NCBI RefSeq assembly: GCF_018982965.1
Contig: NZ_JACBYP010000019.1
Span: 1-64,000 of the forward strand
Direction of reading: 5' to 3'
DNA: 64,000 nt
Source: Streptomyces mayonensis
GTDB taxonomy: Bacteria > Actinomycetota > Actinomycetes > Streptomycetales > Streptomycetaceae
Shown here: piece after piece, positions 33,510-42,225 of the stretch
Layout: each line of letters starts with the position of its first letter
How positions within the stretch are numbered: the first letter of the stretch is position 1
Position numbers and translations under genes: made by a program
Notes under the pieces: model-generated
What the model saw: only the letters and a program-made list of their open reading frames with translations
What the model was told of the DNA's origin: nothing
The model's database searches: none

Positions 33510-33524
33510 TTAACCAATCGTTAA
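33510..33524. promoter_or_regulatory. Candidate LacI operator of the glycan-use operon
   Basis: TTAACCAATCGTTAA has arms TTAAC/GTTAA separated by 5 bases. It lies between the predicted start and the first gene. The LacI gene at 36742 in the same operon is the natural partner. Confidence 0.55.
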
Positions 33525-33547
33525 CCGCTTGGTTGGAGACCACCCCT

Positions 33548-34837
33548 GTGCGCTCATCGCTGACTCGGCGCGACCTGCTCGCCGCCGGTTCCGGCCTGGC
33601 CGCGGCCGCTGCCCTGCCCGCTCTGTCCGGGTGTTCGTCGTTGGCGTCGGCGGACTCCGACCCGGACACCCTCGTCGTCCACACCCAGCTCGGCACGACC
33701 GCGCCGGGCTCCCCCACCTATCTCGCGGCCGTCGACCTCTTCCGCGAGGAGAATCCGGGGGTCGGGGTCAAGAACCTGGTCAACGGCGACGACCTCGCCC
33801 AGGTCTACGAGACCTCGCGACTGGCCCGCAAGGAGGCCGACGTCGTGATGGTCAACCTCTACGACAAGACGCTGGCCTGGACGGACGTCGACGCGACCGT
33901 CGACGTCGGCCCCTACCTCGACGCGTGGGGGCTGCGCGACCGGGTCCTGCCGGCCGCCCTCGCGGACTGGACCGACGACGAGGGCCGGGTCAGGGCGTTC
34001 CCCTACTTCGCCACGAACTGGCCCGTCGCCTACAACCGCGCCCTGCTCGACCGGGCCGGTGTCGACGCGATCCCCACCACGGGCGACCAGCTGATCGCCG
34101 CGGCCCGCAGACTGCGCGCCAAGGGGCTCGCCCCCGTGACCGTGGGCGGCAACGACTGGACCGGTCAGAAGCTGATGGCGCAGATCATCCAGACCTTCCT
34201 GTCCCAGGAGGAGGCCCGGCACGTCTACACCACCGGCGACTTCGGCGGACGCGGCGCACGCCGGGGCATCGAGTACTTCACGCACCTGCGTGACGCCGGC
34301 GTGTTCGCCGACAAGGCGCAGGGGCTCACGTCCGACTCGATGGCGACGCAGTTCAACACCGAGGAGGCGGCCATCCAGTCGGCGATGTCCTCGGCCCTGG
34401 CCAAGGTGCCCGACGAGGTGGCCCGGCACACCGAGGTGGGCGGCTGGCCGCTGGCCGACGGCGCCGCACACGACGGTCCGACCGTCATCCGGGCCTACAC
34501 CCTGATCGGCTTCTGGATCAGTCCCAACGGCGTCCGCAAGATCGAGCAGGTGGAGAAGTTCCTGCGGTTCATGTACAGGCCCGAGATCGTGGCCCGGTTC
34601 GTGACGGAGAGCGGCCGGGACATGGCCCTGCGCACGGACGCCGTCAGCACCGGCTTCCCGCTGGTGGGGGCGGCCCAGCGGCTCGGTCCCGAGGTGAGCC
34701 AGGTGCTGCTGCCCGACGTGTACGTGCCGCCGGCCGCCGCACAGCCGCTGATCACGGCGACCAGTACGTCCTTCACCCGGGGCACCAGCGCGGCCCGGGT
34801 GCGGGCCGCGCTCGAGTCCGCGTACCGCTCGGCATGA
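33548..34837 (+). CDS. Sugar ABC transporter substrate-binding lipoprotein (Tat-type signal)
   Basis: 429 residues, extracellular solute-binding family 1. The signal has a twin-arginine motif (LTRRDLLAAGSG) and a lipobox LSGC, so it is exported folded and lipid-anchored. YFATNWPVAYNRALLDRAGVDAIPTTGDQLIAAARRL is typical of oligosaccharide binders. The start is GTG 33548 with GGAG 9 bases before. It is first in an operon with two permeases, LacI and two glycoside hydrolases. No ATPase gene is present, as usual in Streptomyces, where one shared ATPase (MsiK) drives many sugar importers. Confidence 0.88.
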   Translation: MRSSLTRRDLLAAGSGLAAAAALPALSGCSSLASADSDPDTLVVHTQLGTTAPGSPTYLAAVDLFREENPGVGVKNLVNGDDLAQVYETSRLARKEADVVMVNLYDKTLAWTDVDATVDVGPYLDAWGLRDRVLPAALADWTDDEGRVRAFPYFATNWPVAYNRALLDRAGVDAIPTTGDQLIAAARRLRAKGLAPVTVGGNDWTGQKLMAQIIQTFLSQEEARHVYTTGDFGGRGARRGIEYFTHLRDAGVFADKAQGLTSDSMATQFNTEEAAIQSAMSSALAKVPDEVARHTEVGGWPLADGAAHDGPTVIRAYTLIGFWISPNGVRKIEQVEKFLRFMYRPEIVARFVTESGRDMALRTDAVSTGFPLVGAAQRLGPEVSQVLLPDVYVPPAAAQPLITATSTSFTRGTSAARVRAALESAYRSA

Positions 34838-34961
34838 GCCGCACGACCGAGTCCGGCCCCGCCCCCGCCCGGCACTTCCGCGGCCCCTCCGCCGGGCACC
34901 CGTCGGTGTCCGTCGCCCGGTCCCCCTCCGTTTCCGCCACCCGTTCTCCGGGAGTCACCGC

Positions 34962-35903
34962 ATGACGACCCTCACCACGACGCCGGACGGCAGCGCGGCC
35001 CGTCGCTCCGACCCGCCGGCCTCCCCCGCCGCCGCACGCCGCGGCCCCCGGCAGGGCGGTACCGTCCTCGCAGTGCCCGCGCTGGTCTGGTACCTGGTGT
35101 TCATGGTCGGGCCGCTGCTGGCGATCTTCGTGATCGCGGCCCTGCACTGGCCGGGCATGCTCCAGCCGGTGTCCTTCGCGGGCCTCGACAACGTCCGGGT
35201 GGTGCTGGACGACCCGGTGTTCTGGGACGCGGTCCGCAACACCGCCGTCCAGCTGGCCGTCGCCCTGCCCGTGATGATCGTGTGCGCGTACATGGTGGGC
35301 TACTACGTGGCCCAGCGCCCGCCCGGCCACCGGGTCATCCGGTATCTGCTCTTCGTCCCGGGGCTGATCTCGACACCGGCGAAGGCGATGGTCTTCTACG
35401 CCGCGCTGTCACCGGACGGACTGCTCAACGGGGCGCTGGAGGGCGTGGGCCTGGGCTCGCTCACCGACGCCTGGCTGGCCTCGCCCTCGACGGCGCTGGC
35501 GGCGCTGATCGCCCTGGACGTCTGGGCCGGCATCGGCTTCACCGCCGTACTGTTCGCGGCCCGGCTGGGCAGTGTGCCGGACGAACTCGGGGAGGCCGCC
35601 CAGCTGGACGGGGCGGGGCACTGGCGGACCATGTGGTCGGTGCACTTCGCCGTGATCCGCGACTACGTCGGCGTGGTGACGATGCTCCAGTTCCTGTGGA
35701 CGCTGTTCGGATCCGCGCAGCACGTGCTGCTGCTGACGCAGGGGGGTCCGGGGACGTCGTCGACCACGCTGTCGTTCCTCGTGTACCAGAAGGCGTTCAT
35801 CGCCGCCGACCTCGGCTACAGCCAGACCGTCGGCGTCCTCCTCTTCCTCCTCGGTCTCGTCGGGCTGCTGACGATCCGCCGCGTCTTCCGCCAGAACTAC
35901 TGA
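34962..35903 (+). CDS. Sugar ABC transporter permease, MalF/UgpA type
   Basis: 313 residues with six helices after a polar N-terminus. The ATPase-contact EAA loop reads ELGEAAQLDGAGHWRTMWSVHFAVI (about 210-235). The ATG has GGGAG 7 bases upstream. It pairs with the MalG-type permease that begins 14 bp downstream. Confidence 0.9.
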   Translation: MTTLTTTPDGSAARRSDPPASPAAARRGPRQGGTVLAVPALVWYLVFMVGPLLAIFVIAALHWPGMLQPVSFAGLDNVRVVLDDPVFWDAVRNTAVQLAVALPVMIVCAYMVGYYVAQRPPGHRVIRYLLFVPGLISTPAKAMVFYAALSPDGLLNGALEGVGLGSLTDAWLASPSTALAALIALDVWAGIGFTAVLFAARLGSVPDELGEAAQLDGAGHWRTMWSVHFAVIRDYVGVVTMLQFLWTLFGSAQHVLLLTQGGPGTSSTTLSFLVYQKAFIAADLGYSQTVGVLLFLLGLVGLLTIRRVFRQNY

Positions 35904-35917
35904 TCGGAGCAGCACAG

Positions 35918-36745
35918 ATGAAGCTCGGCAAGCGCTGGCTCCCGGCCCACATCCTGGTGTGGACGTACGCGGTGCTGCTCGTCGTCCCGCTGTACTACTT
36001 CCTCGCCTCGGCCTTCAAGTCGAACGACGAGATCTTCGCGCACCCCTTCGCCCCGCCCTCCTCCCTGGGGCTGGGCAACTTCCGGACCGCGTTCGACAGC
36101 GCGGACCTCGGGCTCGCGGTCGTCAACTCCGCGCTGGTGACGGTGTTCTCGCTGGCGCTCACCCTGCTGCTGGCGATTCCGGCCGCGTTCGCGCTGGCCC
36201 GCTCGACCGGGCGGCTGGCGGGCGTGGTCGAGAAGGTCTTCTCGCTGGGCTTCCTGATCCCGACGTTCGCTGCGCTCTTCCCGACGTTCCTGCTGGCGGC
36301 GGCCACCGGGCTGTTCCACACCCGGATCTTCATGGTGCTGTTCCTGCCCGCGACGGCGCTGCCGCTGTCGGTGGTGATCCTGGTGCAGTTCATGCGCACG
36401 ATCCCGCCGGAGATGGAGGAGGCCGCGCGCCTGGACGGGGCGTCCACCTTCGCGGTGCTGCGGCACGTCTACACCCCGATGTGCCTGCCGGGCATCGCCA
36501 CCGTGCTGCTGCTCAACTTCCTGACCTTCTGGAACGAGTACCTGTACTCGCTGGTCATCATCGGCCCCGACCCGGCGCAGCGCACGGTGCAGGTGGCGCT
36601 GCCCACGCTGAAGTCGATCACCGGGACGGACTACGGCGTGCTGACGGCGGGCACGGTGCTGACCCTGGTGCCGGTGTGGATCGTCTACACGGTGCTCCAG
36701 AAGCGCATGCAGCAGGCCCTGGTCAGCGGGGCGGTGAAGATGTGA
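35918..36745 (+). CDS. Sugar ABC transporter permease, MalG/UgpE type
   Basis: 275 residues with six helices. The EAA loop is PPEMEEAARLDGASTFAVLRHVYTPM (about 165-190). The C-terminal end QKRMQQALVSGAVKM is typical of MalG-like permeases. Its stop overlaps the LacI gene by 4 bp (GTGA). Confidence 0.91.
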   Translation: MKLGKRWLPAHILVWTYAVLLVVPLYYFLASAFKSNDEIFAHPFAPPSSLGLGNFRTAFDSADLGLAVVNSALVTVFSLALTLLLAIPAAFALARSTGRLAGVVEKVFSLGFLIPTFAALFPTFLLAAATGLFHTRIFMVLFLPATALPLSVVILVQFMRTIPPEMEEAARLDGASTFAVLRHVYTPMCLPGIATVLLLNFLTFWNEYLYSLVIIGPDPAQRTVQVALPTLKSITGTDYGVLTAGTVLTLVPVWIVYTVLQKRMQQALVSGAVKM

Positions 36746-37785
36746 ACGTCACCAGCGAACGGCCGGGCAGGCGGCCGACGATCAAGGAGGTCGCCGCCGC
36801 GGCCGGGGTGTCGACCGCCGCGGTCTCCCAGGCCTTCAACAACAAGGGCCGGCTCTCCGAGGCGACCCGGCGGCGGATCCTGGACGCCGCGCTGGAGCTG
36901 GGCTGGAGCCCCAGCGCCCCGGCGGCGGCGCTGCGCAACGCCCGTACCCGCAGCCTGGCCCTGGTGGTCCGGCGGCCCACGGACGTGCTGGGCTCCGACC
37001 CGCACTTCAGCGAGCTGATCACCGGCATAGAGGGCGAGTTGGCGCCGCGCGGCTACGGTCTGCTGCTGCACCTGGTCAGCGGTGACCGCGAGGAGAACGG
37101 CCTGTACGAGCGCCTCGCCGCCGAGGGCCGGGTGGACGGCGCCGTGCTCACGGACGCCCGCGACGACGACGGGCGGCCCGCGCTGCTGGCCCGTCTCGGG
37201 CTGCCCGCGGTGCTGCTCGGCTCGCCGGACGACACGGCCGTCGTGCCGCGGGTCGGGCTGCGTGAGCAGGGTGCCGGCATCAGCGAGGCCGTCGCGCACC
37301 TGCTGGCCCTCGGCCACCGGCGTGTCGCCTACGTCAGCGGGCCGCCCGAGCTGCAGCACACCCGGGTGCGCCGGGCGGCCTTCGAGGACGCCCTGCGCGA
37401 GGCCGGGCTGCGTCCCTTCGCGGTGCTGCCCACCGACTTCAGCGAACGCCGCGCCGTGGGCGCCACCGAGGCCCTGCTCGACGCGGCCGAGCGGCCCACG
37501 GCGATCGTGTACGCCAACGACTCGATGGCGGTCTGCGGCATCGGCACCGCGCAGCGCGCCGGTCTGGCCGTGGCCCGTGACGTGTCCGTGGTCGGCTACG
37601 ACAACCTGCCGCTCGGCAGCTGGCTCCATCCCCGGCTGACCACGGTCGACCAGCAGGTGCAGCGGGTCGGCGCGGCCGCCGCGCGCATGCTGCTGTCCCT
37701 GTGCGGCGAGCCGGTCGAGGAGAGCGCCCCGACCGGGCGGCCCCGGCTGGTCGTCCGCGAGTCCACGGGGCCCGCCCCGGGCTGA
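36742..37785 (+). CDS. LacI family transcriptional regulator
   Basis: 347 residues. The N-terminal HTH (TIKEVAAAAGVSTAAVSQAFNNKGRLSEATRRRIL) and hinge helix (AAALRNARTRSL) precede a sugar-binding core with GHRRVAYVSGPPE and DVSVVGYDNLPLGSWLHPRLTTV. The GTG start overlaps the permease stop. It is expected to repress this operon, probably at 33510-33524, until an oligosaccharide breakdown product is present. Confidence 0.93.
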   Translation: MNVTSERPGRRPTIKEVAAAAGVSTAAVSQAFNNKGRLSEATRRRILDAALELGWSPSAPAAALRNARTRSLALVVRRPTDVLGSDPHFSELITGIEGELAPRGYGLLLHLVSGDREENGLYERLAAEGRVDGAVLTDARDDDGRPALLARLGLPAVLLGSPDDTAVVPRVGLREQGAGISEAVAHLLALGHRRVAYVSGPPELQHTRVRRAAFEDALREAGLRPFAVLPTDFSERRAVGATEALLDAAERPTAIVYANDSMAVCGIGTAQRAGLAVARDVSVVGYDNLPLGSWLHPRLTTVDQQVQRVGAAAARMLLSLCGEPVEESAPTGRPRLVVRESTGPAPG

Positions 37786-37870
37786 TCCCGCAGAAGTCCG
37801 CGCCGCGCCGCGGCACCCCACCGTCCCTCCCTGCATCCCGACACCGCACCCCCACCACCCGAGAAGGACC

Positions 37871-39805
37871 ATGCGACGCCACAGCGCCCAGCTCACCCAC
37901 CAGCCCGACGTCCTGCCCTGGCTCGGCGCCAACTTCTGGTCCCGTACCGGCGGTCCGCTGATGTGGCGGAACTACGACCCCCGGACCGTGCGTGCGGAAC
38001 TGCGCGTACTGAACGACCACGGCCTGAACATGACCCGTTCCTTCTTCTACTGGCCGGACTTCCATCCGGAGCCGGGCCGTGTCGACGAGGAACTGTGCGA
38101 ACGGTTCGCGGACTTCCTCGACGCCCACCGCGAGGCGGGCATGGGCACCGTGCCGACCTTCATCGTCGGGCACATGTCCGGTGAGAACTGGGACCCGGTC
38201 TGGCGCGGCGACCGCGACCTGTACGAGGACGTGTGGATGGTGGGCCGCCAGGCGTGGTTCGTCTCGCAGATGGCGCGCCGCTTCAAGGACCACCCCGCGG
38301 TCACCGGCTGGCTGATCACCAACGAGATGCCCGGCTACGGGCGGATCCACCAGGTCGACCCGCCGTCCGCCGACGTCGTCACGGCCTGGGCGCAGGCCAT
38401 GTGCAACGCGGTCCGCGCGACGGGCGCGACACAGCCCGTGTCGCTCGGCGACGGCGCGTGGGGCATCGAGGTCACCGGTCGCGACAACGGCTTCTCGCTG
38501 CGGGAGACGGCCGAGTACGTCGACTTCGTGGGCCCGCACGTGTACCGCTCCGACACCGACCGGCCGCGCCAGCACTACCGTGCGGCCTTCGAGTGCGAGC
38601 TGGCCGCGGTGACCGGACAGCCCGTGGTGCTCGAGGAGTTCGGCCTCTCCACCGACACCGTCTCGGCCGCCAACGCCGGGGTCTACTACCGCCAGACCCT
38701 CCACAACTCCCTGCTGGGCGGGGCGACCGGCTGGATGGCCTGGAACAACACCGACTACGACGACCTGTGGGAGCAGTCCCCCTACGACCACCACCCCTTC
38801 GAGATGCACTTCGGCATCACCGACTCCACCGGCGCCCCGAAGGAGCCGCTGCGTGAACTGGCGGCCTTCGCCGACGTGCTGAAGGCCGTGGACCTTCCGC
38901 GCTGCTCCCGGTCGGACGCCGACGCCGCGCTGGTGGTGCCGGCCTTCCTCGAACGCGGCTACCCCTACAGCCGCCCCGCCGACCGGCCGCTCATCTTCAC
39001 CTCCCTGCACCAGGGTTACGTCACCGCACGCGCCGCCGACCTGCCGGTGGCCTTCACCCGGGAGGCCGACGGGCTGCCCGGCGAGGCGTCGCTGTACCTG
39101 CTGCCGGCGACCCGCCAGTTCACCACCCGCACCCGCCGCGAGCTGGCGCGCCGCGCCGCCGGGGGCGCCACGGTGTACCTGTCCTTCTGCTCCGGCGAGC
39201 ACCCGGCCACCCGCGGCCCCTGGTTCGACGACCTGGACGGGTTCTTCGGCGTCGAGCTGCAGTTGTCGTACGGCGTGGCGGAGCCGATCGCGGACGACGT
39301 GCTGGAGATGACGTTCACCGAGGACTTCGGCGGCCTGCAGGCCGGCGAGGTGCTGCGCTTCCCGGTCGCCGGGAACGAGGACAGCCGCGCCTACCTGCCC
39401 GTGCTGCCCCGGGCGGGCCGGGTGGTGGCCGTGGACGCCCACGGGCGTCCGGCGCTGGTGGTGCACGAGACGGGGGCGGGCCGCACGGTGCTGGCCACCT
39501 ATCCGCTGGAGCACATGGCCGCCCGTACGGCGCGCGTCAACCCGGACGTCACGCACCGCCTGTACGCGGCGCTCGCCGAGGTGGCGGGCGTGCGCCGGCC
39601 GGTGACGGTCGCCGATCCGCACGTGTCGGCGGACGTACTCGTGCACGCCGACGGCCGCCGGTTCGTGTGGCTGGTCAGCCAGAGCCCGGAGCCGCTCGTG
39701 GTCCGCCCGGCGGCCGCGGGAACGCTGCACGCTCTGGCCGACGGCGAACCGGTCGGAGACGTACGGCTCGACGCGTACGGGGTCGCCGTCCTGGAGCTGC
39801 GATGA
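37871..39805 (+). CDS. Clan GH-A glycoside hydrolase (GH5/GH42-like, two domains)
   Basis: 644 residues, no signal peptide, so it acts on imported sugar. The N-terminal TIM-barrel (about 1-330) has the acid/base Glu152 in WLITNEMPGYG and the nucleophile Glu256 in VVLEEFGLS. The C-terminal part (about 340-560) resembles the glutamine-amidotransferase-like domain of GH42 enzymes. A beta-mannosidase, beta-galactosidase or beta-glucosidase activity is possible. ATG has GAGAAGGA upstream. It overlaps the GH3 gene by 4 bp. Confidence 0.8.
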   Translation: MRRHSAQLTHQPDVLPWLGANFWSRTGGPLMWRNYDPRTVRAELRVLNDHGLNMTRSFFYWPDFHPEPGRVDEELCERFADFLDAHREAGMGTVPTFIVGHMSGENWDPVWRGDRDLYEDVWMVGRQAWFVSQMARRFKDHPAVTGWLITNEMPGYGRIHQVDPPSADVVTAWAQAMCNAVRATGATQPVSLGDGAWGIEVTGRDNGFSLRETAEYVDFVGPHVYRSDTDRPRQHYRAAFECELAAVTGQPVVLEEFGLSTDTVSAANAGVYYRQTLHNSLLGGATGWMAWNNTDYDDLWEQSPYDHHPFEMHFGITDSTGAPKEPLRELAAFADVLKAVDLPRCSRSDADAALVVPAFLERGYPYSRPADRPLIFTSLHQGYVTARAADLPVAFTREADGLPGEASLYLLPATRQFTTRTRRELARRAAGGATVYLSFCSGEHPATRGPWFDDLDGFFGVELQLSYGVAEPIADDVLEMTFTEDFGGLQAGEVLRFPVAGNEDSRAYLPVLPRAGRVVAVDAHGRPALVVHETGAGRTVLATYPLEHMAARTARVNPDVTHRLYAALAEVAGVRRPVTVADPHVSADVLVHADGRRFVWLVSQSPEPLVVRPAAAGTLHALADGEPVGDVRLDAYGVAVLELR

Positions 39806-42210
39806 CGGTCCCGCTCTACCGCGACCCCGCGGCCGCGGTGCCCGAGCGCGTCCGTGACCTCCTGGGCCGGATGACGCCGGCGGAGAAGGTGGGCCAGGTC
39901 AACCAGCGCATGTACGGCTGGCACGCCTACGAGCGCACCCCTGGCGGCCACCGTCTCACGGACGCGTTCCGCAAGGAGGTTGCCGCCTTCGACGGCATGG
40001 GCGCGCTCTACGGACTGCAGCGGGCCGATCCCTGGTCGGGCGTCGGGTTCGAGGACGGTCTCGACGCGCGGGACGGGGCGCGGACCGCGGCGGCCGTCCA
40101 GCAGCACGTCGTGGACCACACCCGGCTCGGCATCCCGGTGCTGCTGGTGGAGGAGATGCCGCACGGCCACCAGGCCCTGGACGGCACGGTCCTGCCCGTC
40201 AACCTGGCCGCCGGCGCCACCTGGGACCCCGAGCTGTACGCCGATGCGGTGGCCGCGGCGGCCGCCGAACTGCGGGCGCGGGGCGCGCACATCGCGCTGG
40301 TGTCCGCCCTGGACCTGGTGCGCGATCCGCGCTGGGGGCGCAGCGAGGAGTGTTTCGGCGAGGATCCGTACCTCGCCGCGCGGATGACCGAGGCCCTGGT
40401 CGAGGGGGCGCGGCGGGCGGGTGTGGCCGTCGTGCTGAAGCACTTCGCGGGCCAGGGCGCGACGGTCGGCGGACGCAACAGCCCGGCCACGGAGCTGGGA
40501 GTGCGCGAACTGCACGAGGTCCATCTCGCCGCCGCGCGGGCCGGGGTGGCGGCGGGCGCGGCCGGGGTGATGGCCGCCTACAACGAGTTCGACGGTCTGC
40601 CGTGCGTCGCCAACCGGTACCTGCTCACGGACGTGCTGCGCGACGAGTGGGGGTTCGACGGGCTCGTGATGGCGGACGGGACCGCCGTCGACCGGCTGCT
40701 GCGGCTGACCGGCGACCCGGTCCGGGCGGCGGCGCTGGCACTGGACGCGGGGTGCGATCTCAGCCTGTGGGACGACTCGTTCACGCGGCTGGGCGAGGCC
40801 GTGGAGCGCGGTCTGGTGTCGGTGCGGGCCCTGGACGCCGCGGTGGAGCGGGTCCTCACGCTCAAGTTCCGCCTCGGCCTGTTCGAGCAGCCGGTGCCGT
40901 CGGCCGGGCCGGACGCTCCCGACCGCGCGGAGGCCGCCGAGCTGGGCGAGCGTCTCGCCCGTGCCTCGGTGACCCTGCTCGCGCACGAGGGCGGTGTGCT
41001 TCCGCTGCCCCGCACGCTGCGGCGCATCGCGGTCGTCGGGCCCAACGCGGACTGCCTGCCGCACCAGATCGGCGACTACACGGCGCCGCAGCGGCCCGGC
41101 GACGGCGTGACCGTCCTGGAGGGCATACGCGCGGCGGCCGGGCCCGGCGTCGACGTGGTGACGGCGCCGGGGTGCGCCCTGGTCGGGGACGACGTGTCGC
41201 TGGTGCCGTCGGCGGCCGCGTCGGCGGCCGCCTCGGACGTGGCCGTGCTGGTGCTCGGCGGGTCCAGTGCCCGCTCCGCCGACACCGCGTTCGAGGCGAA
41301 CGGGGCGGCCGTCACCGGTTCCGGTGCCCCGGCCGGCATGACCTGCGGAGAGGGCGTGGACCTGGCGGACCTCTCGCTGCCGCCGGCCCAACGCGCCCTG
41401 CTGGACGCGGTGTCGGCGACCGGAACGCCGGTCGTCGTGGTGCTGGTCCAGGGCCGCCCGCACGCCCTGCCCGAACTGGAGGCGCCGGTGCACGCGGTGG
41501 TGAGCGCCTGGTATCCGGGTCCGCGGGGCGGGCGGGCCGTGGCCGAGGTGCTGTTCGGCGACGCCGAGCCGCGCGGGCGGCTGCCGGTCTCCGTGCCGCG
41601 TTCGGCTGCCCAACTGCCCGTCCACTACAACGGCAAGGACCACCGCTACCGCGGCTACGCCGACCAGAGCGCCGGTCCGCGTCACGCCTTCGGGCACGGC
41701 CTGTCGTACACGACGGTCGTCTACGGGGCCCCGCGCCTGTCGCGTGCCCGCGTCGCCCCGGGCGCACCCGACCTGGTCTGCCGGGTCGCCGTGCGCAACA
41801 CCGGGACGCGGCCGGCCGACGAGACGGTGCAGCTCTACGTGCGCCGCCTCTCGGGCGGCACGTCCTGGCCGCGGGTCCGGGAGTTGCGGGGTTTTGTCCG
41901 GCTCCGTGTCGCGCCCGGGGACGAGGCCGAGGCGGTCTTCGAGGTGGACGCCGCCACGCTGGCCTCGGTGGGACGCGACCTGCGCCCCGCCGTCGAGCCG
42001 GGCGTCGTCGAACTGGAGACGGGCCCCGCGTCCGACCGCACCCGGGCGGCGCGTCTGGAGATCACGCACTCGGAGTCCGGCACGGATCCGGACTTGGCGC
42101 CGGACCCGGGACCGGACTTGGCGCCGGGCCAGGAGCCGGACTCGGAGCCGGACTCGGAGCCGGACTCGGAGCCGGACTCGGAGCCGGACTCGGCACCGCG
42201 TGAAACTTAG
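39802..42210 (+). CDS. Glycoside hydrolase family 3 beta-glycosidase
   Basis: 802 residues, cytoplasmic. The GH3 barrel includes LVEEMPHGHQALDGTVLPVNLAAGATWD, VLKHFAGQGATVGGRN (KHF) and the nucleophile Asp292 in GLVMADGTAVDRLL. A beta-sandwich domain and a fibronectin III-like domain (DETVQLYVRRLSG, RELRGFVRLRVAPGDEAEAVFEV) follow. It ends in an acidic tail of five Glu-Pro-Asp-Ser units from a 12-bp DNA repeat. Likely removes terminal beta-glucose or xylose from the imported oligosaccharide. Confidence 0.9.
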   Translation: MTVPLYRDPAAAVPERVRDLLGRMTPAEKVGQVNQRMYGWHAYERTPGGHRLTDAFRKEVAAFDGMGALYGLQRADPWSGVGFEDGLDARDGARTAAAVQQHVVDHTRLGIPVLLVEEMPHGHQALDGTVLPVNLAAGATWDPELYADAVAAAAAELRARGAHIALVSALDLVRDPRWGRSEECFGEDPYLAARMTEALVEGARRAGVAVVLKHFAGQGATVGGRNSPATELGVRELHEVHLAAARAGVAAGAAGVMAAYNEFDGLPCVANRYLLTDVLRDEWGFDGLVMADGTAVDRLLRLTGDPVRAAALALDAGCDLSLWDDSFTRLGEAVERGLVSVRALDAAVERVLTLKFRLGLFEQPVPSAGPDAPDRAEAAELGERLARASVTLLAHEGGVLPLPRTLRRIAVVGPNADCLPHQIGDYTAPQRPGDGVTVLEGIRAAAGPGVDVVTAPGCALVGDDVSLVPSAAASAAASDVAVLVLGGSSARSADTAFEANGAAVTGSGAPAGMTCGEGVDLADLSLPPAQRALLDAVSATGTPVVVVLVQGRPHALPELEAPVHAVVSAWYPGPRGGRAVAEVLFGDAEPRGRLPVSVPRSAAQLPVHYNGKDHRYRGYADQSAGPRHAFGHGLSYTTVVYGAPRLSRARVAPGAPDLVCRVAVRNTGTRPADETVQLYVRRLSGGTSWPRVRELRGFVRLRVAPGDEAEAVFEVDAATLASVGRDLRPAVEPGVVELETGPASDRTRAARLEITHSESGTDPDLAPDPGPDLAPGQEPDSEPDSEPDSEPDSEPDSAPRET
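42133..42192 (+). repeat. 12-bp coding tandem repeat (GAGCCGGACTCG)5
   Basis: Five perfect units lie in frame at the 3' end of the GH3 gene and encode EPDS repeats. Perfect identity suggests recent expansion and possible length variation. Confidence 0.9.
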
Positions 42211-42225
42211 GCTAGCCTTGCCTGC
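42207..42225 (+). promoter_or_regulatory. Candidate iron box (DmdR/IdeR operator)
   Basis: TTAGGCTAGCCTTGCCTGC overlaps the GH3 stop and ends next to the ATG of the siderophore-interacting protein. The core AGGCTAGCCT is a perfect palindrome. It matches the consensus TTAGGTTAGGCTAACCTAA well in one half only. Confidence 0.6.
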
